Source: JAMCRM01 sp041685075 (GTDB lineage: Bacteria > Acidobacteriota > Terriglobia > Bryobacterales > Bryobacteraceae). From it: DNA of 18,925 nt. Position numbers and translations under genes: made by a program. Location of the stretch: contig JAWLGN010000085.1 of assembly GCA_041685075.1 (NCBI GenBank), forward strand, positions 1 through 18,925, written 5' to 3'. The notes under the pieces are model-generated. The model searched no databases and was not told the DNA's origin. It saw only the letters and a list, made by a program, of their open reading frames with translations. Within the stretch, counting starts at the first letter, position 1. Every line of letters begins with the position of its first letter. This document shows, one piece after another, positions 7,166 to 14,458 of this stretch.

Positions 7166-8673
7166 ATGCCGCACGCATCCTCGAGGAACTGGAGATCGAG
7201 CCGCTCAACCAGGGCGCATCCCACGGGGAGTTCATCGCCTGCTCCGGCGATGAACTCCCCTCGGTGAATCCCGCCACGGGCGCGCCCATCGCCGCCGTCC
7301 GGCAGGCCGGGCCGGAGGAATACGCGCGCGTGATGGCGATGGCGCTTGATGCGTTCCGCTCCTGGCGTATGGTGCCCGCCCCCCTGCGCGGCCGGGTGGT
7401 GCGCGAAATCGGCGACGAGTTGCGCGCCCGCAAGGCCGCGCTGGGCACGCTGGTCAGCATGGAGATGGGGAAGATCCTGGCTGAAGGTCTGGGCGAAGTG
7501 CAGGAAATGATCGACATCGCCGATTTCGCCGTGGGCCTTTCTCGCCAGCTCTACGGATTCACCATGGCGAGCGAGCGCCCCGGCCACCGCATGTACGAGC
7601 AGTGGCACCCGCTGGGGGTGGCGGGCGTGATCACGGCGTTCAACTTCCCGGTGGCGGTGTGGTCGTGGAACGCCCTGATCGCGGCCGTGTGCGGCGACTG
7701 CGTGCTGTGGCGCCCATCGTCGGAAACACCGCTCGCCGCCGTGGCGGTGCAGAAGATCTGCCATCGCGTGCTGGCGCGCCACGGCTTTGAGGGCGTGTTC
7801 AACCTGGTGATCGGCCCCAGCGGCACGGCGGGAGAGGCCATCCTCAACGACCCGCGCGTCCCGCTGGTCAGCTTCACCGGCTCGACCGCCGTGGGCCGGC
7901 ACGTGGCCGAAACCGTGGCCCGCCGCCTGGGCCGGACTATTCTGGAACTCGGCGGCAACAACGGCATCATCGTGATGGACGACGCCGATCTCGATCTCAC
8001 GCTGCGCGCCGTCGTGTTCGGCGCGGTGGGGACCGCGGGGCAGCGCTGCACCACCACGCGGCGCCTGTTCATGCAGAGGGGCATCGCCGGGCGCCTGACC
8101 GAAGCCCTGGTGAAGGCTTACAAACAGGTGCGCATCGGCGATCCGCTGGAGCCCGAAACGCTCATGGGCCCGCTCATCAACTCCCGCGCGGTCGAGGAGA
8201 TGATGCGGGGCCTCGAAACCATCCGGCAGCAGGGTGGCGAGATCGTCTACGGCGGCCGTCACCTCCGGGGCTGTTTCGTCGAACCCGCGCTGGTACGCTC
8301 CCGCCACTACATGCCCGTGGTCCGGGAGGAGATCTTCGCCCCCATCCTCCACCTGATGGAGTTCGACGAGTTGGAACAGGCCATCACCTGGCACAACGAC
8401 GTGCCGCAGGGCCTGGCTTCGGCCATGTTCACCCGCAGCCTGACGGCGGCCGAAACCTTCCTGAGCCATCGCGGCAGCGATTGCGGCATCGCCAACATCA
8501 ACATCGGCACCAGCGGCGCGGAGATCGGCGGCGCCTTCGGCGGTGAAAAGGAAACCGGCGGCGGGCGTGAAGCCGGCAGCGACTCCTGGAAGGCCTACAT
8601 GCGCCGCCAGACCACGACCATCAACTGGTCGTCGGAGCTGCCGCTCGCCCAGGGGATCGAGTTCGGGCTGTAG
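7162..8673 (+). CDS. Aldehyde dehydrogenase, ALDH7/antiquitin type (probable aminoadipate-semialdehyde dehydrogenase)
   Basis: This 503-residue NAD(P)-dependent dehydrogenase oxidises an aldehyde to the acid. Visible motifs are ITAFNFPVAVWSWN (catalytic-site Asn161), FTGSTAVGR (235-246), ELGGNN with the general-base Glu262, and TAGQRCTTTRRL with the nucleophile Cys296. GQRCTTTRRL and GEVQEMIDIADFAVGLSRQLYG are typical of antiquitin, whose substrate is alpha-aminoadipic semialdehyde in lysine breakdown; the Arg before the catalytic Cys, which anchors that substrate in human ALDH7A1, is kept. The usual cofactor-site Lys is Arg184 here (LWRPSSETP). Family length is about 500, so the gene is complete. 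The start ATG overlaps the hydrolase stop by 4 nt, and the last 53 nt overlap the convergent membrane-protein gene. Confidence 0.93.
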   Translation: MNAARILEELEIEPLNQGASHGEFIACSGDELPSVNPATGAPIAAVRQAGPEEYARVMAMALDAFRSWRMVPAPLRGRVVREIGDELRARKAALGTLVSMEMGKILAEGLGEVQEMIDIADFAVGLSRQLYGFTMASERPGHRMYEQWHPLGVAGVITAFNFPVAVWSWNALIAAVCGDCVLWRPSSETPLAAVAVQKICHRVLARHGFEGVFNLVIGPSGTAGEAILNDPRVPLVSFTGSTAVGRHVAETVARRLGRTILELGGNNGIIVMDDADLDLTLRAVVFGAVGTAGQRCTTTRRLFMQRGIAGRLTEALVKAYKQVRIGDPLEPETLMGPLINSRAVEEMMRGLETIRQQGGEIVYGGRHLRGCFVEPALVRSRHYMPVVREEIFAPILHLMEFDELEQAITWHNDVPQGLASAMFTRSLTAAETFLSHRGSDCGIANINIGTSGAEIGGAFGGEKETGGGREAGSDSWKAYMRRQTTTINWSSELPLAQGIEFGL

Positions 8674-10675
8674 AGGCCGCGCGGCGCTTGCGAACATCCC
8701 ACAGCGCCATTCCCAGCACTGCCAGCGCGCTCAACGTGGATAGGGCGCGTCCGGCAATGTTCTCGAGCGGCAGTTCGAACACCATCCGGATCTCCTGCTC
8801 GCCCGGAGGAGCCTCCACCAGCATGAAATCCAGCGGGTCGCGCCGGATGGCCAGCCGCCGGCCGGCGGCATAGGCGCGCCACGCCGCGTCGTGCGTCACC
8901 TGCACCAGCACCGCCTGCCCGGGCTCCAGTTTCGCGCGCACCGAGAATGCGTCGCTGCCGTGCCAGGCGATGGCGGCGGGAGCTGCGGGGCCCTGCTCCA
9001 CCGCGGCCAGGTAGGCTTGCAGGGCAGCGAGATCGTCGCCCGAGCGCGGAGACCGGAGCGCCTCCACCTGCTTCCGGTCCACTACCCGCGCCGGCGCCGG
9101 GAAACGCCGCGGCACCCGGTAGATGGTGTTCCCCTCGCCATCGTCGTAGAGCACCTCGAGCGCGCCCGCGAACTTCTTCGGGTCAGGGAAGTCGTGGTAG
9201 ATCTCCTGGGACTGCCGGTCGTGCACGATGACGGCATCGGCCCCCAGGCTCGCCAGCCAGGCGGCGGCGGTTTCGGGGTCCGTCCCCTGAATGATCTCCC
9301 ATTGCGCCATGGGGAGGTAGGCGTGGCTGATCCCCTGTTCGGAGCCGCCGCCAACCTGCGCCAGGTTGTTCCAGGCGTTATACCAGAAGCGCACCGACCC
9401 GCAGACCAGCGCGCGCGCTTCGGGCATGTGGCGCGCCATCCATTGCTGCATGCGGTACTCGACGCGCTGCTCGTAATCGCGCTCGGGCGGGTAAAGTTCC
9501 CAGGCATGCCGCAGGAAGCCGCCGGCGGTGGCAAACGACAATACCGTCACCGCCGAGATCGCCGTCCGCGCGGCAAGGCGGCGCAGTCCTGGCGGCCGGT
9601 TCCACCATCGCCGCATGACTTCCAGGGCGCTGACGATCAGCAGCATATCCAGCTCCGGCACGAGGCGGTGCGGCTCCCCCATCACCCGGAAATTGAAAGC
9701 GAAACGGCCCAGCACCGTGAGTGCGAACAGCGCCGCGCCGCCCGCGAGGAACACGGGCCAGGCGAGTTCGGCCTTGCCCCGCGCCCAGCGGTTCGTCGCC
9801 AGGGCGAACAGTACCGATGCGGCGGCCAGCAGCGCTACGGAAGGAGCATTGCCCGGCTGGGCAACCAGCCGCATGTTGCGCAGCGTGACCTCCACGTAGG
9901 AGGGCACCAGCCAGAAGGCGGTCAGCCCGTAGGCCAACCCCGCCACCAGCGCCGCGCGCAGCCAGACGCGCCGCTCCCGCAGGGTGACCCACAGGCTCCA
10001 GACCAGCACGGGGTAGAGCATCGCCAGGGCCGTGGCGCCGTAGAAGTTGTGCGACACCACCAGGGCGGCGGCTACGGCCGCTCCTGCCAGGGCGAGCGGC
10101 CGGCCCCGGCGCAGCCCTATCCAGGCCAGCACCAGGGCCAGGGGCAGCCACGCCAGCGAGGCGATGTGCGGCCCTTCGCCGTACTGCACCAGCACCCACA
10201 GCCGCGGCGGCACCATCCACGGGGAGTCCTCGCGGAAGGAGCGCAGGAACAGGAACGTGGGCGAGAGCAGCGCCGCAGCCACCGCGCTGAACCAGCCCAC
10301 GGCGCGCGAACCGCTGCCCACCCTCGCCAGCAGGTAGACCGCCGCAATCCCCATGCAGAACAACAGCGCCGCGTAGGTGTGGTAGGCCTCCACCGGCCGG
10401 AGGGAAAGCAGCAGCGCGATCCCCGCGGCGCCGTAGCGCAGCGCCGGAGGATAGATGTAATCGAAGCGCGTGCCGCAGTACCACAGGGGCTGCCAGCGCG
10501 GATGCGGCCAGTGCTCGGCGAGGAACCGCGCGTCGGCGATGAAGGTGCTCTCGATGGATCCCCAGTTCCGCAGGTACCCTGCCTGAAACAGGGGCCAGAC
10601 GAGCGCGGCGGCCAGGATCAGAATCAGCGCGCAGTCCAGGGCCATGGTGGGCCCACGCCCGCGCGGGTGTCTCAC
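8621..10675 (-). CDS. Large multi-spanning membrane protein, PTPS-related / GT-C glycosyltransferase-like
   Basis: This protein of about 684 residues has roughly ten membrane helices in the first two thirds and a soluble extracytoplasmic part (about 400-640) before a last helix near the C-terminus. The N-terminal pattern, with acidic residues in the first external loop (Glu42, Asp48) followed by PLWYCGTRFDYIYPPALRYG, is typical of the 6-pyruvoyl-tetrahydropterin-synthase-related membrane family (PF10131), which resembles GT-C glycosyltransferases using lipid-linked sugars. The name reflects homology, not PTPS activity. I chose GTG 10675, which overlaps the upstream stop as GTGA, like the previous junction in the operon; ATG 10645 is the alternative. 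It is the last of three genes with the methyltransferase and GT2 enzyme. Its 3' end overlaps the convergent aldehyde dehydrogenase gene. Confidence 0.82.
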   Translation of the reverse strand: MRHPRGRGPTMALDCALILILAAALVWPLFQAGYLRNWGSIESTFIADARFLAEHWPHPRWQPLWYCGTRFDYIYPPALRYGAAGIALLLSLRPVEAYHTYAALLFCMGIAAVYLLARVGSGSRAVGWFSAVAAALLSPTFLFLRSFREDSPWMVPPRLWVLVQYGEGPHIASLAWLPLALVLAWIGLRRGRPLALAGAAVAAALVVSHNFYGATALAMLYPVLVWSLWVTLRERRVWLRAALVAGLAYGLTAFWLVPSYVEVTLRNMRLVAQPGNAPSVALLAAASVLFALATNRWARGKAELAWPVFLAGGAALFALTVLGRFAFNFRVMGEPHRLVPELDMLLIVSALEVMRRWWNRPPGLRRLAARTAISAVTVLSFATAGGFLRHAWELYPPERDYEQRVEYRMQQWMARHMPEARALVCGSVRFWYNAWNNLAQVGGGSEQGISHAYLPMAQWEIIQGTDPETAAAWLASLGADAVIVHDRQSQEIYHDFPDPKKFAGALEVLYDDGEGNTIYRVPRRFPAPARVVDRKQVEALRSPRSGDDLAALQAYLAAVEQGPAAPAAIAWHGSDAFSVRAKLEPGQAVLVQVTHDAAWRAYAAGRRLAIRRDPLDFMLVEAPPGEQEIRMVFELPLENIAGRALSTLSALAVLGMALWDVRKRRAASTARTRSPGRAAAPTTS

Positions 10676-11442
10676 GCCGCGCCCCGGTAGCGCCGCTCCA
10701 GGCTGTCGAACTGCCGCGACCGCGCGATGCCGTGCCGGTGCGCCAGATATCGCGCCAGCAGCCACAGAATCGACAGCCCGTAGACGCTGCTCTGGATGAA
10801 ACTCGCCGATGATGCCGCCGGGAAGTACCGCGTGGGCACCGGAACTTCGGTGATCCGCATCTTCAGCTCCACGATCTGCGCCAGGATCTCCTGGTCGAAG
10901 ATGAAACCGTCCGAGTTCATCTCCAGGTTCACCGATTCCAGCACGCGCCGCCGGAAGGCGCGGTAGCCGGTGTGGTATTCGGAAAGCCGCAGGCCGAAGA
11001 CCCGGTTCTCGAGCGCGGTAAGGAAGCGGTTGGCGGCGTACTTCCACCACGGCATCCCCTGCTTCACCGGGCTGGTGCCCATCAGTCGCGACCCCAGCAC
11101 CACGTCGGCCTCGCCCTCCCGGATGGGTCGGATGAGCTCGGGCAGCAGCTTCGGGTCGTACTGGTAGTCCGGGTGCACCATGACCACGATATCGGCGCCC
11201 GCCTTGAGCGCCTCGCGGTAACAGGTCTTCTGGTTGGCGCCGTAGCCGTAGTTGCGGTCGTGCACGAACAACTCCAGCCCGAGTTCGCGCGCGATGCGGG
11301 CGGTCTCATCCTTGCTGCCGTCGTCCACCAGGATGACCAGGTCCACCATCTCGTGCGGGAGATCCGCGTAGGTCATGTGGAGGGTTCGGGCGGCATTGTA
11401 AGCCGGCATCACCACCACGACCTTCGGCTTGGCGATCTTCAC
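10672..11442 (-). CDS. GT2 family glycosyltransferase (polyprenyl-phosphate sugar synthase-like)
   Basis: This 256-residue protein has a GT-A fold: VVVVMPAYNAARTL at 8-21, LVDDGSKDET at 39-48 (nucleotide-sugar binding), HDRNYGYGANQKTCY, HPDYQYDP at 90-97 in place of the DxD metal motif, and GSRL with a following EYHTGYRAFRR. This matches dolichyl/polyprenyl-phosphate mannose or glucose synthase-like enzymes; there is one hydrophobic stretch near the C-terminus (about 217-235) but no pair of strong membrane helices. It probably transfers a sugar to a lipid carrier on the cytoplasmic face, for use by the downstream GT-C-like protein. The start is GTG 11442, overlapping the methyltransferase stop by 4 nt and preceded by a GGAGGG Shine-Dalgarno with about 6-7 nt spacing. 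Confidence 0.92.
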   Translation of the reverse strand: MKIAKPKVVVVMPAYNAARTLHMTYADLPHEMVDLVILVDDGSKDETARIARELGLELFVHDRNYGYGANQKTCYREALKAGADIVVMVHPDYQYDPKLLPELIRPIREGEADVVLGSRLMGTSPVKQGMPWWKYAANRFLTALENRVFGLRLSEYHTGYRAFRRRVLESVNLEMNSDGFIFDQEILAQIVELKMRITEVPVPTRYFPAASSASFIQSSVYGLSILWLLARYLAHRHGIARSRQFDSLERRYRGAA

Positions 11443-12128
11443 GGATCGCCCTCCGGCCGCGCCACCACGACGAACTGGTAGGCCAGCATGGTCTTCCACA
11501 TCCGGGCCGTGAGGAAGGAGAGGCGTTCCAGCGCGCGTACGGCCAGGCTGCCGTTCCAGCGCGGCAGGGCCAGCCCCACGGGTACGCCCGAGCAGCGCAC
11601 CTCCTCGATAACGAAGCCCGCCCGGCGGAACAGGTCCACCCAGCCGCTCCACGTATAGAAGTGCAGGTGCGTGCGGTCGAAGAGGCCGCGGTCGTCCTGC
11701 GGGAAGCGGCCCAGCACCACGTTCCAGCGAAACCAGGCATGGCCGCTGTTGGGCAGGGAGGCCAGCAGCCGCCCGCCGGGGGCCAGCATGGCGCGCAACT
11801 CGGCGAGCCTGCGGCCGGGCTGGCGCAGGTGCTCCAGCACGTCGGCGCAGACGATGTAGTGGAACCGGCCGGCATCCGGGACGCCCGCGTCGAGATCGGC
11901 TTCGATCAGCCGCACCGAACCGGGGAAGTTCGTGCGCCCGGGGCGCGGCAGGTCGATGCCGGTCACCTGGTAGCCGCGGCGCGCCAGGATTTCCCCCAGG
12001 TACCCCTCGGCGCAACCCACGTCCAGCAGCGCCCGCCCCTGGCCTTCGGCCGGCAAGGCCTCCAGCAGGAGGGTGTGGCTGGTGTAGGGGCCCGAGTTGA
12101 GCCGATAGGATACGGCCGCGGGAAACAT
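11439..12128 (-). CDS. Class I SAM-dependent methyltransferase
   Basis: This 229-residue protein has motif I LLDVGCAEG at 34-42, an acidic strand end GIDLPRPGR, ADVLEHLRQPG (motif IV region), and LAPGGRLLASLPNSG (post-motif). The layout is that of Methyltransf_11/UbiE-like enzymes often found in surface-glycan clusters. The substrate is not predictable; a sugar or lipid-linked glycan intermediate is suggested by the two co-transcribed glycosyltransferase-type genes. It is the first gene of the operon and is divergent from hemD, 74 nt away. Just upstream the minus strand reads TATCAT (12137-12142), eight bases before the ATG, which could be a -10 element giving an almost leaderless mRNA. Confidence 0.92.
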   Translation of the reverse strand: MFPAAVSYRLNSGPYTSHTLLLEALPAEGQGRALLDVGCAEGYLGEILARRGYQVTGIDLPRPGRTNFPGSVRLIEADLDAGVPDAGRFHYIVCADVLEHLRQPGRRLAELRAMLAPGGRLLASLPNSGHAWFRWNVVLGRFPQDDRGLFDRTHLHFYTWSGWVDLFRRAGFVIEEVRCSGVPVGLALPRWNGSLAVRALERLSFLTARMWKTMLAYQFVVVARPEGDP

Positions 12129-12136
12129 GATCCTCT

Positions 12137-12142
12137 ATGATA
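12137..12142 (-). promoter_or_regulatory. Possible -10 element for the methyltransferase-glycosyltransferase operon
   Basis: TATCAT on the minus strand matches five of six -10 consensus bases and lies 8 nt before the methyltransferase ATG (12128). The intervening AGAGGATC places any Shine-Dalgarno too near the ATG to be typical. No clear -35 box. Confidence 0.35.
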
Positions 12143-12202
12143 GCGTCGCCGCGCCGAATCCAAGCACCTGAACCGCCGGCCGCCGCTCCGAATCTAATAA
12201 CC

Positions 12203-13033
12203 ATGTCGTTAGCCGGCCTCCGGGTATTCGCGTTTGAAAGCCGCCGCGCGGTGGAGATGGAGCGATTGATCCGCAACCAGGAAGGCGAGCCGTTCCTGGC
12301 CCCGGCGATGCGGGAGGTGCCGCTCGAACCCGACGAAGCGATCTTCGCTTTCGCCGAACGCCTCTTCGCCGGCGGTTTCGAGATGATGATTCTGCTGACG
12401 GGCGTCGGCACGCGCCTGCTGCACAAGATGCTGGCCACGCGCTATCCGGCCGAGCGCTTTGCCGAGGCCCTGCGGCGCCTCACCGTGGTGGCGCGCGGCC
12501 CCAAGCCCGTGGCGGCGCTGCGGGAAATGGGGCTGCAGCCGCAGATCACCGCGCCGGAACCGAACACCTGGAGGGAACTCGTGGCCGCCATCGAGGGCCG
12601 CCCCGAGCGCCGTATCGCGGTGCAGGAGTATGGGCGGTCAAACCTGGAACTGCTCGATGCCCTGCGCGCGCCCGGCGCCGAGGTGACCCCCGTACGGATC
12701 TACGGCTGGGACCTGCCGGAGGACACCGCGCCGCTGCGCGAAGCCGCCGCCCGCATTGCCCGCGGGGAAGCCGATGTAGTCCTGTTTACCACCGCCGTTC
12801 ACGCGGTGAACCTGTTCCGGGTGGCGGAAGGGTGCGGCATCGGCGGCGATACCCTCCGGGCGGGCTTGTCGCGCGCCGTCGCGGCCTCCATCGGACCCAC
12901 CACCACCGAAGCGCTCGAGGAGCACGGCGTGCGGCCGGACCTGGAACCCTCGCGCCCGCGGATGGGCTTTCTCGTCCAGGAGACCGCCGCCCGCGCGCGC
13001 GAAATCCTGGCCGGCAGGTCCGTGCGAAGATGA
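12203..13033 (+). CDS. hemD: Uroporphyrinogen-III synthase
   Basis: This 276-residue enzyme closes hydroxymethylbilane to uroporphyrinogen III, the branch-point of heme, siroheme and cobamide synthesis. The two-domain HemD pattern is visible: VFAFESRRAVEMERLI at the N-terminus, LLTGVGTRLL, then VAVQEYGRSN-like sequence (IAVQEYGRSNLELLDAL), WDLPEDTAPL, VVLFTTAVHAVNLF, and the C-terminal SIGPTTTEALEEHG and EPSRPRMGFLVQ. Sequence identity in HemD is always low, but this order of motifs is characteristic. Start ATG 12203 matches the family N-terminus; an upstream in-frame ATG (12137) would add 22 low-complexity residues and overlap the divergent promoter. The stop is 4 nt before atpZ, so it is probably the first gene of the ATP synthase transcript. 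No other heme gene is nearby. Confidence 0.87.
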   Translation: MSLAGLRVFAFESRRAVEMERLIRNQEGEPFLAPAMREVPLEPDEAIFAFAERLFAGGFEMMILLTGVGTRLLHKMLATRYPAERFAEALRRLTVVARGPKPVAALREMGLQPQITAPEPNTWRELVAAIEGRPERRIAVQEYGRSNLELLDALRAPGAEVTPVRIYGWDLPEDTAPLREAAARIARGEADVVLFTTAVHAVNLFRVAEGCGIGGDTLRAGLSRAVAASIGPTTTEALEEHGVRPDLEPSRPRMGFLVQETAARAREILAGRSVRR

Positions 13034-13037
13034 GGAT

Positions 13038-13259
13038 GTGGCACGCCGCAAACGCAACTTCATGGTGCAGGTGGGGGAGTACACCTCGCTGGCATTTCTG
13101 CTCCCCGCGGCGACCTTTGTCGGCTACCTGATCGGCTACCTGCTGGACCGGGCTTTCGGCACCGACTTCCTCTACATTCCCTTCCTGATCCTGGGGATCG
13201 CGGCGGGCTTCATCCAGCTCATCCGCCAGGTTCAGCGGGACACGCGCGATGACGGATGA
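13038..13259 (+). CDS. atpZ: AtpZ/AtpI-type F0 assembly protein (ATPase_gene1 family)
   Basis: This 73-residue protein has a basic N-terminus (ARRKRNF), two membrane helices (about 17-37 and 43-62) and a polar tail. The GYLIGYLLDRAFGTD...IPFLILGIAAGF pattern is that of the PF09527 family found at the front of bacterial atp operons; AtpZ with AtpI has been linked to c-ring assembly and Mg/Ca transport. The start is GTG 13038, four bases after hemD; an internal ATG (13062) is a less likely alternative. It overlaps the next gene by 11 nt. Confidence 0.85.
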   Translation: MARRKRNFMVQVGEYTSLAFLLPAATFVGYLIGYLLDRAFGTDFLYIPFLILGIAAGFIQLIRQVQRDTRDDG

Positions 13260-13638
13260 GGCCATTTACATCCAGGCGGTAGACCGCATCCGGCGCACCA
13301 CCCTGGTGCTGGGCGGCGCGGGGACCGCGGCGGCGGCGGTGGCCGGCGGGCTGCCCGCCGGGGGCGGATTTCTGCTGGGCGCCGGGGCGTCGTATCTGAA
13401 CTTCATCTGGCTGAAGCGGCTGGTGGAGGCGCTGGGCAACTCGGCCGCCTCGGGCAAGCCCCCCCGCGCGCGGATGGCCGTCTTCCTGGGGCTGCGATAC
13501 CTCCTGCTGGGCGCGGGAGCCTATGTTATAGTAATCAGTTCCACGCTAAGTCTTGCGGCCGCGCTGGCGGGTCTGTTCGTCGCCGCCGCGGCCGTCGTGC
13601 TGGAAATCCTGTTCGAGCTGGTCTATGGCAGGCACTGA
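13249..13638 (+). CDS. atpI: ATP synthase protein I (AtpI family)
   Basis: This 129-residue protein has four hydrophobic segments (about 18-35, 38-55, 77-97 and 100-125), as expected for ATP synthase subunit I (PF03899), a c-ring assembly factor rather than a subunit of the finished enzyme. The sequence is divergent; the call rests on size, four-helix layout, the FLLGAGASYLNFIWLKRLV stretch and its place between atpZ and atpB. It overlaps atpZ by 11 nt and atpB by 14 nt, indicating coupled translation. Confidence 0.8.
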   Translation: MTDEAIYIQAVDRIRRTTLVLGGAGTAAAAVAGGLPAGGGFLLGAGASYLNFIWLKRLVEALGNSAASGKPPRARMAVFLGLRYLLLGAGAYVIVISSTLSLAAALAGLFVAAAAVVLEILFELVYGRH

Positions 13639-14359
13639 AGCGTTTTGGCTGACAACCGTGTTGAACGACCACCTGGCCGGGGTGGGCAACACCTTTCTGG
13701 GCCTGGTAGGGATGCCGCCCGAGCCGCGCCCCTGGGCGGATTTCGTCACCCTGCAGATCGCCGTGGTGGCGGTCATCGTGGTGGTTTTCGCGCTGTTGAA
13801 ACCACGCCTTTCGGCCGACCGGCCGGGCGTCTTCCAGCATCTGTTCGAGGTCGTCTACACCTTCCTGCGCGGAGAATCGCAAGGCCAGGTGGGGGAACAC
13901 GGTCCCAATTACCTGCCCTACTTCGGGACCATCTTCTTTTTCATCCTGTTCGCCAACCTGATCGGGACCTTCCCCACCTTCGAGTCCCCCACCATGTTCC
14001 CCTCGGTGCCGCTGGGCTGCGCGCTGGCCACTTTCGGCTACTACAACCTGATGGGCTTGAAGGCGCAGGGCGGATGGTCGTACATGAAGCACTTTGCCGG
14101 CCCCATGCCTCTGCTGGCGCCCCTGATGATCCCCATCGAAATCATCAGCCATCTGGCGCGGCCGCTCTCCCTCACCATCCGTCTTTTCGCCAACATGTAT
14201 GCGGGCGAGCAGGTGTTCCTGGTTTTCCTGAGCCTGACGTATTTCCTGGTGCCGGCCATGTTCATGGGCCTGCACGTCTTCGTGGCATTCTTGCAAGCTT
14301 ATATCTTCACCCTCCTGACCATGATGTACGTGGGCGGAGCGGTGGCGAACGACCATTAA
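13625..14359 (+). CDS. atpB: ATP synthase F0 subunit a
   Basis: This 244-residue subunit carries the proton (or Na+) half-channels next to the c ring. The essential arginine is Arg186 in PLSLTIRLFANMYAGEQ, the classical aArg motif; Gln224 in LQAYIFTLLTMMYV corresponds to the conserved helix-5 Gln. Other markers are PNYLPYFGTIFFFILFANLIG and IPIEIISHLARP. It has about six hydrophobic segments and full family length. The upstream frame is open, but ATG 13625 gives the normal N-terminus and a 14-nt overlap with atpI. Confidence 0.97.
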   Translation: MAGTEAFWLTTVLNDHLAGVGNTFLGLVGMPPEPRPWADFVTLQIAVVAVIVVVFALLKPRLSADRPGVFQHLFEVVYTFLRGESQGQVGEHGPNYLPYFGTIFFFILFANLIGTFPTFESPTMFPSVPLGCALATFGYYNLMGLKAQGGWSYMKHFAGPMPLLAPLMIPIEIISHLARPLSLTIRLFANMYAGEQVFLVFLSLTYFLVPAMFMGLHVFVAFLQAYIFTLLTMMYVGGAVANDH

Positions 14360-14437
14360 TCGCCCAAGGCTTCATGCCGCCCGTTCAGTGTGAGCCCGGC
14401 TGCAAGAGGATGACGGGAACCACCTCCTGCGGGCGAT
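14359..14437 (+). other. atpB-atpE spacer with a long-range inverted repeat
   Basis: The 99-nt gap (14360-14458) is the only sizeable gap inside the ATP synthase cluster. ATCGCCC at 14359-14365 and GGGCGAT at 14431-14437 are complementary and could close the spacer into a large loop just before the strong atpE Shine-Dalgarno sequence (AGGAG at 14448-14452, 6 nt from the ATG). Such a layout could help atpE be translated more than atpB. That is inference from spacing only. Confidence 0.35.
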
Positions 14438-14458
14438 CTTAAAACGTAGGAGAAACAG

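Noticed and set aside
5888..8697. Two long minus-strand frames opposite the hydrolase and the dehydrogenase
   Set aside because: They are mirrors of the real genes with no motif of their own. Only the separate frame ending at 8621 is genuine.
8891..10690. 599-codon plus-strand frame opposite the membrane protein
   Set aside because: Arg/Gln/His/Pro-rich shadow; the minus strand shows membrane helices and family motifs.
12137..12202. Alternative hemD start at ATG 12137
   Set aside because: It would add 22 proline/alanine-rich residues not found in HemD proteins and overlap the divergent promoter; ATG 12203 fits the family.
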